Source of the DNA: Ruminococcaceae bacterium UBA3818
Lineage (GTDB): Bacteria > Bacillota > Clostridia > Oscillospirales > Ruminococcaceae
Direction: 5' to 3'
Assembly (NCBI GenBank): GCA_002369315.1
Contig: DFDW01000009.1
Location: 1 to 64,000, forward strand
DNA: 64,000 bases
In this document: positions 16,402 to 25,418 of the stretch, one piece after another
How the letters are laid out: each line of letters starts with the position of its first letter
How positions within the stretch are numbered: position 1 is the stretch's first letter
Position numbers and translations under genes: made by a program
The notes under the pieces: generated by a model
The model's input: only the letters and a program-made list of their open reading frames with translations
What the model was told of the DNA's origin: nothing
The model's database searches: none

Positions 16402-17433
16402 ATGGCGGTAAAAACAGGGAACCATACCTATCTGCTGGAAAATACGCCTTCGGTATTGTCTTTTGGGGCAGTAGGATCCAAGAAAGAGTCAGAAGGGCCG
16501 TTGGGGCGGTATTTCGACGTCATCAATCCGGATTCCTCCTTTGGGGAAAGCAGCTGGGAAAAGGCCGAGAGTAAAATGGTGCAGATCAGCGTAGGGCAGG
16601 CCCTTTCCAAAGGAAATTTCGAAGCAGATCAAATCGATGTAGCCTTTGCGGGGGATCTTCTCAACCAATGCATCGGGTCGGCGTACGGCCTGCGGGACCT
16701 GGGGATCCCCTTTGTGGGGCTGTATGGTGCCTGCTCCACGATGGCGGAATCGCTGGCGCTGGCGGCGCTGTTTGTGGATACGGCTATCGCCAAAAAAGCG
16801 CTGGCGGTGACCTCCTCTCATTTTTGTTCCGCGGAACGGCAGTTCCGCTTCCCGCTGGAATACGGCGGACAGCGCCCGCCCACCGCGCAGTGGACTGTGA
16901 CCGGGTCCGGCGCGTGCGTTGTCGGTGAGTCGGACGCTGCGCCTTTCGTGCGGGCAGTGACCATCGGCTGCATTGAGGATCTGGGCATCAAGGATGCCAA
17001 CAACATGGGTGCTGCCATGGCTCCCGCGGCGGCCAAAACCATTTCCCACTACCTGGCAGATACCCGTACCCGGCCGGAGGACTACGATATGATCCTCACC
17101 GGCGATCTGGGACAGGTGGGTTCGGCACTGTTAGAGCAATTGCTGGAGCAGGAGAAAGTTGATTTAAAGGGCCGGCACCAGGACTGCGGATTGTTGATCT
17201 ATGACCGGAAGCAGCAGGATGTCCATGCCGGAGGTTCCGGATGCGGATGCGCCGCGTCGGTCCTGTGCTCCTTTATTCTGCCTAAAATCCGGCAGGGAAC
17301 GTTGGGAGATGTATTGTTTGTCGCTACCGGTGCGCTGATGAGCCCTACCTCCAGCATGCAGGGGGAGAGCATACCCGGCATTGCCCATTTGGTGCATCTG
17401 TCCTCCGGCCGCCGGCGCAAGGGGGTGGAATAA
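16402..17433 (+). CDS. spoVAD: stage V sporulation protein AD
   Basis: 343 residues, usual length. Thiolase/ketosynthase-fold protein that binds dipicolinic acid as part of the SpoVA complex. Diagnostic stretches include GRYFDVINPDSSFGESSWE, GLYGACSTMAESLA, RFPLEYGGQRPPTAQWTVTG and GSGCGCAASV. ATG 16402 follows GGGGGAAAG. It is 12 bases after spoVAC, and its stop codon overlaps the spoVAE ATG. Confidence 0.97.
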   Translation: MAVKTGNHTYLLENTPSVLSFGAVGSKKESEGPLGRYFDVINPDSSFGESSWEKAESKMVQISVGQALSKGNFEADQIDVAFAGDLLNQCIGSAYGLRDLGIPFVGLYGACSTMAESLALAALFVDTAIAKKALAVTSSHFCSAERQFRFPLEYGGQRPPTAQWTVTGSGACVVGESDAAPFVRAVTIGCIEDLGIKDANNMGAAMAPAAAKTISHYLADTRTRPEDYDMILTGDLGQVGSALLEQLLEQEKVDLKGRHQDCGLLIYDRKQQDVHAGGSGCGCAASVLCSFILPKIRQGTLGDVLFVATGALMSPTSSMQGESIPGIAHLVHLSSGRRRKGVE

Positions 17434-17801
17434 TGGAACTTTTGCTTACTTTGGGAAAAGCTTTTTTCGTCGGCGGACTCTTTTGCGCCGTGGGCCAGGT
17501 CTTGATTGATAAAACCAAGCTGACCCCCGCGCGGATTCTGGTGGGCTATGTGGTTGCCGGTGTGCTGCTGTCCGCGCTGGGACTGTACCAGCCGATTGTG
17601 GATTTTGCGGGCGCGGGCGCAACGGTACCGCTGACCGGATTTGGACATCTGCTGGCCACCGGCGTGCAGAAAGCTGTGACGGAAAAAGGATTTTTGGGTG
17701 TGCTGACCGGCGGGCTTACCGCGTCTGCCGCGGGGATTACGGCGGCGATGATATTCGGGCTGCTGGTGGCGTTGATTTTTAACCCCGGGGATAAGTCCTG
17801 A
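17433..17801 (+). CDS. spoVAE: stage V sporulation protein AE
   Basis: 122 residues with three or four membrane segments. Motifs AFFVGGLFCAVGQVLIDKTK and AGATVPLTGFGHLLATG identify SpoVAE (SpoVAEb), a paralogue of SpoVAC by sequence. Its ATG shares one base with the spoVAD stop (TAATG), implying coupling. The operon lacks spoVAA, AB, AEa and AF, as is usual in Clostridia. No gene lies in the 17802-17935 stretch after it. Confidence 0.95.
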   Translation: MELLLTLGKAFFVGGLFCAVGQVLIDKTKLTPARILVGYVVAGVLLSALGLYQPIVDFAGAGATVPLTGFGHLLATGVQKAVTEKGFLGVLTGGLTASAAGITAAMIFGLLVALIFNPGDKS

Positions 17802-17935
17802 TCAGCCGTGAAAGCTTTGTGGGATAGCTTTCCGTTTTATCGGATTCCCGGCGTGCGCTTGTCCTGAAACATTTTCGCCGCCTGGTCGGGATGACGGCGC
17901 AGACAGCGAAAGGGTCTGTCTTGCTTTTATACGGC

Positions 17936-17968
17936 AAAACAAAAAGCCGGATACATTTGTATCCGGCT
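17936..17968 (-). terminator. rpsT terminator
   Basis: AGCCGGATAC-attt-GTATCCGGCT, 10-base stem, followed on the minus strand by TTTTTGTTTT. Confidence 0.88.
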
Positions 17969-17990
17969 GCCATTTGTAAAAAAATGAAAA

Positions 17991-18254
17991 TTATGCGTTC
18001 GCTTTGTTTGCATGCAAAGCCAGTTTCGATTTCTTTCTGGAAGCGGTATTCTTTTTCAGAATGCCTTTGGCGCAGGCTTGGTCGATTTTTTTCACCGCCA
18101 GCTTAACAGCCTCGTCCTTATCCGCAGCGTTGGTTTCGATTGCAACCTCCGCTTTTTTCAGAACGGTTTTCAGGTTGGTTTTGAGTCTCTTGTTTTCCTC
18201 AGTTTTCGCCTGATTGACCAGGATTCTTTTTTTCGCAGATTTAATATTTGCCAA
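17991..18254 (-). CDS. rpsT: 30S ribosomal protein S20
   Basis: 87 residues, full length. Begins (L)ANIKSAKKRILVNQAK with the conserved NIKSAKKR and ends GILKKNTASRKKSKLALHAN. The start is the TTG at 18254, eight bases after AAGGAGG, followed by GCA as in most rpsT genes (MANIKS). The frame is open to 18284, but that extension passes through the ribosome binding site. Divergent from gpr, an arrangement conserved in Firmicutes. Confidence 0.96.
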   Translation of the reverse strand: MANIKSAKKRILVNQAKTEENKRLKTNLKTVLKKAEVAIETNAADKDEAVKLAVKKIDQACAKGILKKNTASRKKSKLALHANKANA

Positions 18255-18376
18255 TATTGACACCTCCTTGATCACACAATACAAAATTAGTTTATCATTT
18301 TAAGGATAGAAATGCAAGGCCTTCTGTAAAAAAAACAGAAAACCAATAAAAAATATTCCCAATAAGAGGTGATGAG

Positions 18377-19270
18377 ATGAATTTCAGAACCGATTTAGCA
18401 ATCGAACTGGCGCAGCAACTGCAAGATACGGTCTCGCAGGATTACCAGACCGTCCAAAAAGAGGAGGACGGCACGATGATTTTCCATACCAAAATCCTGA
18501 CTCCCGAAGGAGAGAGGCAGTTTGGAAAACCAGCGGGCGATTACATCACCGTAGAGGTTGTTCCGTTTTCCGATTCTGTCACCGATTCGGCCCGGGAGGC
18601 CGAAGTAATTGCCCGGCAGATCACAAGCCTTTTGCCCGGCCAGGATGGGTTGGTCCTGGTGGTTGGGCTAGGGAACTTGTCCATCACACCGGATGCGCTT
18701 GGCCCCAAAGTGATCGACGGAATCTTGGCGACCCGCCATCTGGCCGGAGAATGGAAAAGAGCCGCGCAAAAGGACCGGCTGCGGCCGGTCGCGGCCATCG
18801 CCCCCGGCGTTTTGGGGCAGACAGGAATTGAGACAAGTGAAATTATAGCATGTCTTTGTAAAAAAATAAAGCCCTCTTGTGTAATTATTGTTGACGCGCT
18901 GGCAGCCCGCAGCCTAAAGCGGCTGGGCAGGACGGTGCAGCTCTCCAATACCGGCATTTCGCCTGGATCCGGCGCCATGAACCGCCGCCGGGAATTGAGC
19001 CGTCAAACGCTGGGCGTCCCGGTGATCTCCATGGGAGTGCCGACGGTGGCGGACGGCGTGACGGTGGGATGTGATCTGCTGTCGGTAGAGGGGATTGATG
19101 ATGAGCAGGCCGCCCGGACACTTTTCACGCCGGAGGGCCAGTCCATGCTGGTAACGCCCAAAGAGATCGATTTACTGATTGGCCGCGCTTCGAAAATTTT
19201 GGCCATGGCTATTAACCGGGCACTGCAGCCGGATTTGACGCAGGAAGAATTGTCTTTTTTCACCGCTTAA
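18377..19270 (+). CDS. gpr: germination protease GPR
   Basis: 297-residue spore endopeptidase that starts degradation of small acid-soluble proteins during germination. It is made as a zymogen in the forespore. N-terminal MNFRTDLAIELA resembles the propeptide; GLGNLSITPDALGPKV, APGVLGQTGIETSEII, DALAAR and NTGISPGSGAMNRR are family hallmarks. ATG 18377 follows AGAGGTGATG. A weak hairpin follows. Confidence 0.96.
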   Translation: MNFRTDLAIELAQQLQDTVSQDYQTVQKEEDGTMIFHTKILTPEGERQFGKPAGDYITVEVVPFSDSVTDSAREAEVIARQITSLLPGQDGLVLVVGLGNLSITPDALGPKVIDGILATRHLAGEWKRAAQKDRLRPVAAIAPGVLGQTGIETSEIIACLCKKIKPSCVIIVDALAARSLKRLGRTVQLSNTGISPGSGAMNRRRELSRQTLGVPVISMGVPTVADGVTVGCDLLSVEGIDDEQAARTLFTPEGQSMLVTPKEIDLLIGRASKILAMAINRALQPDLTQEELSFFTA

Positions 19271-19288
19271 AACCCGGAAATCGCGAAA

Positions 19289-19318
19289 AACCGCCGTGGC
19301 AAAACACGGCGGTTTCAT
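19289..19318 (+). terminator. gpr terminator (weak T tract)
   Basis: AACCGCCGTG-gcaaaa-CACGGCGGTT with only TTTC after it, 19 bases beyond the gpr stop; it may also serve the converging nadE gene. Confidence 0.6.
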
Positions 19319-19355
19319 CATACAACAGTTCCTGGAAAACAGACCTGTCTGGATA

Positions 19356-21266
19356 CTATAAAGACTGTGCCTCCTCCAGCCAGGCATCGGCGCAGGCATC
19401 GCTGGGCATCCGCCAGTCGCCGCGGGGAGAAAGGGTAACCGAGCCGACCTTGGGCCCGTCCGGCAGGCAGGAACGCTTGAATTGCTGGGCGAAAAACCGC
19501 CGGTAAAAGCTGGTCAGCCATTTTTTGATCTCATCAGGCGCATAAAGTTCCCCGAACGCATAGCGGGCCAGCCGGTAAATTTTGGCGGGGGGAAAAGCCC
19601 AGCGCACCGCGTAATATAAAAAGAAATCATGCAAAGCATAAGGCCCGACCAAATCTTCGGTTTTTTGGGAGATTTCTCCGTTGGCGGCAGGCAAAAGCTC
19701 CGGGCTGACCGGCGTTGCCAGAATGTCCTCCAGCGTGCGGCGCAGCGTTTCATTTTCCGTGATGGATGCCTCGTAAGAAACCATATGGCGAATCAGTGTT
19801 TTGGGCACCGAGGCGTTGACCCCGTACATAGACATGTGGTCACCGTTATAGGTGGCCCAGCCCAGGGCAAGTTCCGACAAATCTCCGGTGCCGATGACCA
19901 ATCCGCCGCTTTGATTGGCAAGATCCATCAGTACCTGGGTGCGTTCCCGCGCCTGGCAGTTTTCATAGGTGACATCCAGTTTCTGCGGGTCCTGGCCGAT
20001 ATCCTGAAAATGCTGTTCGACCGCGGCGGTAATATCCACCTGGCGGAAAGTGACGCCATAAGCTTCTGCCAGCCGCTGGGCGTTGCTTTTGGTGCGGCTG
20101 GTGGTACCGAAACAGGGCATGGTCACCGCCAGAATATCGCCAGCGGGCCGCTCCAGCTTCTTCATGGCCCGCACCATGACCAGCAGCGCCAGGGTGGAAT
20201 CCAGACCGCCGGACAAACCCACTACCGCAGTTTTGGCGTGAGTGTGCTCCAGTCGCCGCGCAAGACCTGCGGCCTGCATGGAAAGGATCTCCTCACAGCG
20301 TTCCCGGCGGTCATCGTCGGAGGAGGGGATAAACGGGTAGGGATTGACCGGGCGGGTCAGTTGGGTTGGGGACAAGCGCAGAGAAAAGGGGATTTTCAAA
20401 TATCCGCCATCCCGGGCAGCCGGGAAGCTGGTCATTCGTTGCCGCTCAAAAGATAGGCGGTCCAAATCGATTTCCGTCGTTGCCGTGCCGTTTTGAAACA
20501 GCTGGGTCTCAGCGAGCAGCGTACCGTTTTCACAGATCAGATTATGGCCGGCAAATACCATATCGGTGGTAGACTCTCCATCCCCGGCGTCAGCGTAAAG
20601 GTAAGCGCAGCAAAGGCGGGCCGACTGGGCGCAAACCAGATTGCGGCGATACTGGGCTTTGCCGATGGTCTCATCAGAGCAGGAGGGGTTGACGATTACC
20701 GTTGCGCCGGCAACGGCGTGGGCGGTTGACGGCGGGTCCGCCGCCCAAAGGTCCTCGCAGATTTCGGCGGCGATGCACAATTCCGGCATTTCCTCACAGC
20801 AAAGAAGGATCCGGGAGCCGAATGGTACCAATTCCTCCCCGATGCGGATGGCGCTGTTCTCTGCCGGGGCAGAAGAAAACCAACGCTGCTCATAAAATTC
20901 CCCATAATTGGGAAGATAAGTTTTGGGAATTACGGAGAGATATTTGCCGTTTTGTATAAAAACAGCACAATTATACAATTTATTTTCTTTCTTCAGCGGT
21001 GCACTTGCCACGCAGATGAGGTCGGAACCACGGCTGCCGGTGCGGACGCGTTCCAGCGCCGCCTGCGCCTGTTCCAGCAGGGTCGATTGCAAAAACAAAT
21101 CGCCGCAGGTGTATCCGGTAACGCACAATTCCGGCAATACCATCAGCTTGACGCCGTTTCGGCGGGCCTCTTCCATGCAGCCGAGAATCTGTTTAGCATT
21201 ATAAGCGCAGTCGGCTAGGCGAATCGACGGGGTAGATGCCGCCACTTTCAAAAAACCGTCTTTCAA
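19356..21266 (-). CDS. nadE: glutamine-dependent NAD+ synthetase
   Basis: 636 residues. Last step of NAD synthesis: amidation of nicotinate adenine dinucleotide. The N-terminal nitrilase-like glutaminase domain (1-280) shows the Glu-Lys-Cys triad in VLPELCVTGYT, PKTYLPNYGEFYE and AAEICEDLW. The C-terminal synthetase domain has the ATP-pyrophosphatase loop SGGLDSTLAL and GTGDLSELALGW. The TTG at 21266 follows GGGAGGTG by eight bases; the open frame further upstream overlaps the DUF2752 gene and lacks homology. Confidence 0.95.
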   Translation of the reverse strand: MKDGFLKVAASTPSIRLADCAYNAKQILGCMEEARRNGVKLMVLPELCVTGYTCGDLFLQSTLLEQAQAALERVRTGSRGSDLICVASAPLKKENKLYNCAVFIQNGKYLSVIPKTYLPNYGEFYEQRWFSSAPAENSAIRIGEELVPFGSRILLCCEEMPELCIAAEICEDLWAADPPSTAHAVAGATVIVNPSCSDETIGKAQYRRNLVCAQSARLCCAYLYADAGDGESTTDMVFAGHNLICENGTLLAETQLFQNGTATTEIDLDRLSFERQRMTSFPAARDGGYLKIPFSLRLSPTQLTRPVNPYPFIPSSDDDRRERCEEILSMQAAGLARRLEHTHAKTAVVGLSGGLDSTLALLVMVRAMKKLERPAGDILAVTMPCFGTTSRTKSNAQRLAEAYGVTFRQVDITAAVEQHFQDIGQDPQKLDVTYENCQARERTQVLMDLANQSGGLVIGTGDLSELALGWATYNGDHMSMYGVNASVPKTLIRHMVSYEASITENETLRRTLEDILATPVSPELLPAANGEISQKTEDLVGPYALHDFFLYYAVRWAFPPAKIYRLARYAFGELYAPDEIKKWLTSFYRRFFAQQFKRSCLPDGPKVGSVTLSPRGDWRMPSDACADAWLEEAQSL

Positions 21267-21292
21267 GGGAAAGACACCTCCCATTACAAGAA

Positions 21293-21706
21293 TCAAAAGT
21301 ACCGATTTAACAGACGCGGGAAAAGAGCATCCGGTTCCAATGTCATCGGTGGGTCGGTTGGAAAAAGAAAAGCCATCCGCACAGCATAGACCGCCAGAAA
21401 TAGAATCAAAAAAGCAATCAAGCCTTGGCGGACCCATCGGCGGCGCGCGCCGAAAAAAATGAGAGTAAGGGCGATCAGCGGAACCGACCAGAACAGCGGA
21501 TGCCAGCAAAAGGCCCCTGCAAAATCCAGCCGCAGGGCGCACAGCCAAGCGCGGCTCATCCCGCAAGTCAGGCAGGGCAGGCCAGTGATTTGGCGAAACA
21601 GGCAGCGGGTCCCGATGAGGCCGAACAAAAGATAACACAGCGCAGCCACCATCACCGCCAGAGCGCACCGCTGCGCCATCCGGATCAGATCTCCCCTTTT
21701 TTTCAT
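21293..21706 (-). CDS. DUF2752 membrane protein
   Basis: 137-139 residues with three predicted membrane segments. The family motif ITGLPCLTCGMSRAWLCALR, with its paired Cys, is followed by LDFAGAFCWHPLFW. Function is unknown for the family. ATGs at 21712 and 21706 are both possible; AAGGAG spacing favours 21706. It lies 26 bases before nadE on the same strand, so the two are probably co-transcribed. Confidence 0.82.
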   Translation of the reverse strand: MKKRGDLIRMAQRCALAVMVAALCYLLFGLIGTRCLFRQITGLPCLTCGMSRAWLCALRLDFAGAFCWHPLFWSVPLIALTLIFFGARRRWVRQGLIAFLILFLAVYAVRMAFLFPTDPPMTLEPDALFPRLLNRYF

Positions 21707-21868
21707 CGGCATCGACTCCTTAATATTGTCATTATAGGCTAAAAAAAACAGATGCGCAAGAAAAATGAATGACAGAGGAAAGCTTTTGTGTTATTCTGGA
21801 AACAATACCTTTGAAAGCAAGGTTTTTCTGATAAAGGGGATCCTGGAACACGGAAAGGGGAAAAAGAA

Positions 21869-22294
21869 ATGATTGAAAAGGCGATGGAATTATATCGAAA
21901 GTATCGGGAGATGATCCTGTATTTGCTGTTCGGCGGGCTGACCACACTGGTCAATATTTTCAGCTATTTTGTGCTGACCGACCTGGGACGGGTGAATTAT
22001 CTGGTAAGCACGGCCATTGCTTGGGTTCTTTCGGTGCTCTTCGCCTATTTTACGAATCGGGTTTGGGTCTTTCAAAGCACCGCGTCCGGCGTGGGCGCAA
22101 TCATACGGGAGATGGGCTCTTTTTTCGGCTGCCGGCTATTGTCCGGTGTGATTGATATGGCAATCATGTTTTTGTGTGTTTCCCTGTTAGGATTGCCGGA
22201 CAAACCGATTAAAATTCTGGCCAATGTGGTCGTGATCATTCTCAACTATCTGTTCAGCAAGCTGTTCGTTTTCAAAAAACCAGGGCGCTCGTAA
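21869..22294 (+). CDS. GtrA family membrane protein
   Basis: 141 residues, four membrane segments. Motifs YLLFGGLTTLVNIFSYF, FAYFTNRVWVFQS and NYLFSKLFVF define the GtrA family, small proteins thought to help flip or present polyprenyl-linked sugars for cell-surface glycosylation. ATG follows AAAGGGG. No glycosyltransferase is adjacent. A long hairpin terminator follows. Confidence 0.9.
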   Translation: MIEKAMELYRKYREMILYLLFGGLTTLVNIFSYFVLTDLGRVNYLVSTAIAWVLSVLFAYFTNRVWVFQSTASGVGAIIREMGSFFGCRLLSGVIDMAIMFLCVSLLGLPDKPIKILANVVVIILNYLFSKLFVFKKPGRS

Positions 22295-22344
22295 AAGACG
22301 ATGAAAAAGGGTACGGCATTTGGCAACACCACATAAGGAATTGT

Positions 22345-22399
22345 TTATGTAAAAAACATGATGTGCATCGTATCTTACGATGACACACCATGTTTTTTT
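22345..22399 (+). terminator. terminator downstream of the GtrA gene
   Basis: AAAAAACATG(a)TGTG ... CACACCATGTTTTTTT with an inner CATCGTA/TACGATG helix. From here to 22694 there is no gene: the sequence turns AT-rich and contains the promoter of the following island. Confidence 0.75.
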
Positions 22400-22608
22400 G
22401 CTTCTGGAAACTGTCCGTACAGTTTCCCTGCTTGTTACAGTATGCGAAAATCGCAAAATCACATCCCATTCAGACAGTCATTAAGTTGTTAAAGACAAGC
22501 GGTTTTTAACTACTCTCTCAATAAGTTGACAGCGAGTGGGACAAAACCCAACCTTAAATATGCTTGTCAGTTCTTTTTCATAAGAACATCGAAATTTGTT
22601 GAAAATTG

Positions 22609-22637
22609 TTGACATTTGCGTATGATAAGTATATACT
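22609..22637 (+). promoter_or_regulatory. strong sigma-A promoter of the AT-rich island
   Basis: TTGACA at 22609-22614, 17-base spacer, TATACT at 22632-22637. The -35 lies in a direct repeat (AAATTTGTTGA, AAATTGTTGA) that could be an operator. The first gene starts 58 bases downstream. Confidence 0.8.
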
Positions 22638-22694
22638 GATACGATTTAGATTCAGTAAAATCTATTTGGGCAGCTTGGGATAAAAGGAGATATT

Positions 22695-23354
22695 ATGATT
22701 ATGCACGATTTCGAGTATGTTCCAAAAGAAGAATGGAAACCGATTAGAGATGAACTTTTTGAAATTATCCGCAGATTACAAAATGAAATCAGAGATGATT
22801 TTACTTTTCAATATCATTTTGTGGGAAGTAGCAAACGAAATATGATAACCCGTGACCGAAACTCTAACACTGGTTTTGACTTCGATGTGAATATTGAAGT
22901 AAATGACCCCGACGAAGATTATTCTGCCGAAGAAATACGAAACATTCTTCACAAAGGTCTCGATAAGGTCACTAATCCTTATGGATATTCGATTTTCAGA
23001 TATGATTACACCGAAGATTCCACCCGTGTTCTCACCATCAAAGTAAAGGATAGAGCCAACTCTCGTATCTCTCATAGTTGTGACTTTTGCATTATATATG
23101 AATGCGGCGATGGACGGCAACAATATATTCGCTATAACAAAAAACAACACAGTTATTCGTGGGAATATCAGCCCAAAGGATATTATGATCTTCCTGTCAA
23201 AATTGAATGGATTAAAAAGCATAAACTGTGGCAACAGGTCAGAGATAATTACATAGACAAAAAGAATACAAACGCCGATGATAATAAAAAGTCCAGATCA
23301 ATTTTTGCTGAAACAATTCATCAAGTCTGTCAGCAAAATGGATATTATCGATAA
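22695..23354 (+). CDS. predicted polymerase-beta-fold nucleotidyltransferase, function unknown
   Basis: 219 residues. FHFVGSSKRNM followed about 16 residues later by GFDFDVNIEV fits the GS ... DxD signature of the nucleotidyltransferase fold, and SCDFCIIY could supply the third carboxylate. I cannot assign it to CD-NTases, AbiEii-type toxins or another named family. AAAGGAG precedes the ATG. AT-rich codon use differs from neighbours. First gene of a three-gene unit with a zinc-ribbon membrane protein and a tiny acidic protein, all between chromosomal housekeeping genes. Confidence 0.6.
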   Translation: MIMHDFEYVPKEEWKPIRDELFEIIRRLQNEIRDDFTFQYHFVGSSKRNMITRDRNSNTGFDFDVNIEVNDPDEDYSAEEIRNILHKGLDKVTNPYGYSIFRYDYTEDSTRVLTIKVKDRANSRISHSCDFCIIYECGDGRQQYIRYNKKQHSYSWEYQPKGYYDLPVKIEWIKKHKLWQQVRDNYIDKKNTNADDNKKSRSIFAETIHQVCQQNGYYR

Positions 23355-23375
23355 AAAAGCGGAGGATGAGTTTTT

Positions 23376-24056
23376 ATGTATTGTAAAAATTGTGGTAGAA
23401 TTGTAGATGATACTTCATCATACTGTAATAACTGCGGAGCACGGATTGATAATAAGTTCGATGCAAATGTTTCTGAAGACAGCTCAAGTATTGGGTTTGC
23501 TATCTTGGGATTTTTTATTCCGATTGTTGGTTTAATCCTTTTTCTTATATACGAAGGAAAGAACCCTAAACGAGCTAAGTCGGCAGGTAAAGGCGCTTTG
23601 ATTGGCTTTATAACTAAAATCGTTTTATCTATTATTCTTGTGGTTCTGTATGTCGTTTTTACAGCTTCGCTTATTAGTAACACATCAGATGTTATTGAAT
23701 CTAATATTCCTGCTATTGGTGATGTATTTAGAGAAGAAACGACAGATGAAATTTTAGAAAAATATGTTGATGTTTCTTTTGGGGAATTCAAAGTAACTAA
23801 TAATGGATACTTCTTCGAAACATCCCTTGATATTACAGTAAAAAACAAAGCTGAAAAACAATGCACTTATTTCATAACAATTGAAGCAGTAGACGCAAAC
23901 GGCGCAAGAATTGAAACAGATATGATTTACGCTGATAGATTAGGTGCAGGACAAGAGATATATCTGAAAGCTTTTGAATACGTTGATCAAGAAAAATTGA
24001 ATCAATTCAAAAATGCAACCTTCAGAGTTTTAGAAATAAACAAATATGATTATTAA
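23376..24056 (+). CDS. zinc-ribbon membrane protein
   Basis: 226 residues. An N-terminal zinc ribbon (C3, C6, C17, C20: CKNCG ... CNNCG), two hydrophobic segments (about 39-58 and 75-97), then a soluble C-terminal domain of about 120 residues rich in beta-strand patterns (YFFETSLDITVKNKAEKQCT) that resembles FxLYD-type extracytoplasmic domains. Role unknown. It begins 21 bases after the nucleotidyltransferase-like gene, with AGCGGAGG upstream. Confidence 0.8.
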   Translation: MYCKNCGRIVDDTSSYCNNCGARIDNKFDANVSEDSSSIGFAILGFFIPIVGLILFLIYEGKNPKRAKSAGKGALIGFITKIVLSIILVVLYVVFTASLISNTSDVIESNIPAIGDVFREETTDEILEKYVDVSFGEFKVTNNGYFFETSLDITVKNKAEKQCTYFITIEAVDANGARIETDMIYADRLGAGQEIYLKAFEYVDQEKLNQFKNATFRVLEINKYDY

Positions 24057-24076
24057 TTTTTCAAGCGAGGTGCTAT

Positions 24077-24250
24077 ATGGGTAAGCATTTTTTTGATTTC
24101 GAGGACGGCGATTTTGCTCATTCTATCTCTGACAATATGGCAATAGATTCTGACGGAGATTTATTGATGAGGATGGGAGACAATATGGCAATGGATATGG
24201 ACTCAGGCGAATTACATATTATATCCGGTTGGTCTAACGATGATGATTAA
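24077..24250 (+). CDS. small acidic repeat protein
   Basis: 57 residues, strongly acidic, with an internal near-repeat: SDNMAIDSDGDLLMRM and GDNMAMDMDSGELHII. GCGAGG precedes the ATG by seven bases, and it closes the three-gene unit, ending just before a terminator. No enzyme motif; the Asp-rich repeat could bind cations or a partner. Codon pattern is consistent with real translation. I recognise no named family. Confidence 0.7.
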   Translation: MGKHFFDFEDGDFAHSISDNMAIDSDGDLLMRMGDNMAMDMDSGELHIISGWSNDDD

Positions 24251-24252
24251 AA

Positions 24253-24294
24253 TAACGGTGGCAAGGAGAACTGCTCTCCCTGCCGCCGTTTTCT
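24253..24294 (+). terminator. terminator of the AT-rich island
   Basis: AACGGTGGCA ... TGCCGCCGTT around an inner GGAGA/TCTCC helix, followed by TTCTTTT. The 24295-24410 stretch after it is AT-rich with no gene. Confidence 0.75.
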
Positions 24295-24410
24295 TTTGCG
24301 TATTTTGCGTATATTATTTCTTTATTTTCAATCATGCTTTCAAATTACTTCCTTATGTGGCGTTGGCCTTTGGCCGTACCCTTTTTTGGTGCTGCTTTGT
24401 GAAATTCGGA

Positions 24411-25199
24411 TTAGCGGCCCAGGAAGAGCTGCGGTTCTTTCCGGCCTTCGCCGCACATGGCAGAGAGCTTTTCCACCATCGTCTCGACAAATCCGCCGGG
24501 CACGATCCGCGCGCCCTTGGGGCATTTTTTGGCACATGCCTGGCATTTGATGCAGCGGCTCATGTCCTTGATTGCCGGGCTTTTTGTAGAAATAGCGCCG
24601 GTGGGGCAGACTTCTGCACAATGCAGGCAGAAAATGCAGTCGCCGCTGATTTCATGCGGGATACCGGATTGGGCGCCTCTGGCCCGGTATGGATAGTTTC
24701 CGGGAACCTTCAGCGAAAAATCACCAACGGTCGCGTCTTTCAGCCAAAAAGCGATCTGGCGGCCGAAATCGGTGCATTTGGCAAGATCCTGTGTGTCAGG
24801 CCGGCCGGCGGCGATAACGTTGCCAAAGGAGTGTTCGCCGATAAAAGCGCCCGCCGCTACTGGAATGAATCCCTGGCAGGACAGAAGATCCCGCAGTTCC
24901 AGCAGCGCGTCCTCATAAGCGCGGTTGCCGTATACTGCAGCCAGAACCACCGGCGTGCAGCTGCCGTGGATGTGGCGGATGGCCTCTTCTTCCACCAGCG
25001 GGATGCGCCCGCCGTATACCGGCGCTCCGATGACCAGCAGGTCTTCCGGGCCGAAGTGGTATTCTGCCTCTCTGGCAGCCGGCGGCGTCAAATCCAAAAT
25101 GTTAATGACTGGGCGGATTCCCCGGGCAATCGCTTCCACTGTTTTCTTTGTCGTATCCGTGGGGCTGAAATAACCGGCGGTTACGGTACGAAGTTCCAT
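24411..25199 (-). CDS. EFR1-type flavodoxin-ferredoxin fusion protein
   Basis: 262 residues. An N-terminal flavodoxin-like domain (TAGYFSPTDTTKKTVEAIA binds the FMN phosphate; VIGAPVYGGRIP) is followed by a C-terminal 2[4Fe-4S] ferredoxin (CIFCLHCAEVCP and CIKCQACAKKCP). Members of this family are common in anaerobic Firmicutes; electron partners are unknown. ATG 25199 follows AAGGAA with seven bases spacing; the upstream in-frame ATG lacks a site. Confidence 0.9.
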   Translation of the reverse strand: MELRTVTAGYFSPTDTTKKTVEAIARGIRPVINILDLTPPAAREAEYHFGPEDLLVIGAPVYGGRIPLVEEEAIRHIHGSCTPVVLAAVYGNRAYEDALLELRDLLSCQGFIPVAAGAFIGEHSFGNVIAAGRPDTQDLAKCTDFGRQIAFWLKDATVGDFSLKVPGNYPYRARGAQSGIPHEISGDCIFCLHCAEVCPTGAISTKSPAIKDMSRCIKCQACAKKCPKGARIVPGGFVETMVEKLSAMCGEGRKEPQLFLGR

Positions 25200-25418
25200 T
25201 ATAAATTCCTTCTTTCTCATCCCAATGCGGATGTTATTGTCACTATTATACAATAAAAAAGGGGGGAGGGTAAAGAAGCTGGGCGCTCTCGTCTATGTAG
25301 TTTTCCGCTGGCGAGGAATGAAGCTCGGCAGGATACACGCTCCTCCCGACAAAAGAGTATAGAAATGCTCCATTTTGTCCGGAAAGCATTTTACAGCATC
25401 TCGACAAACCGGAAGTTG

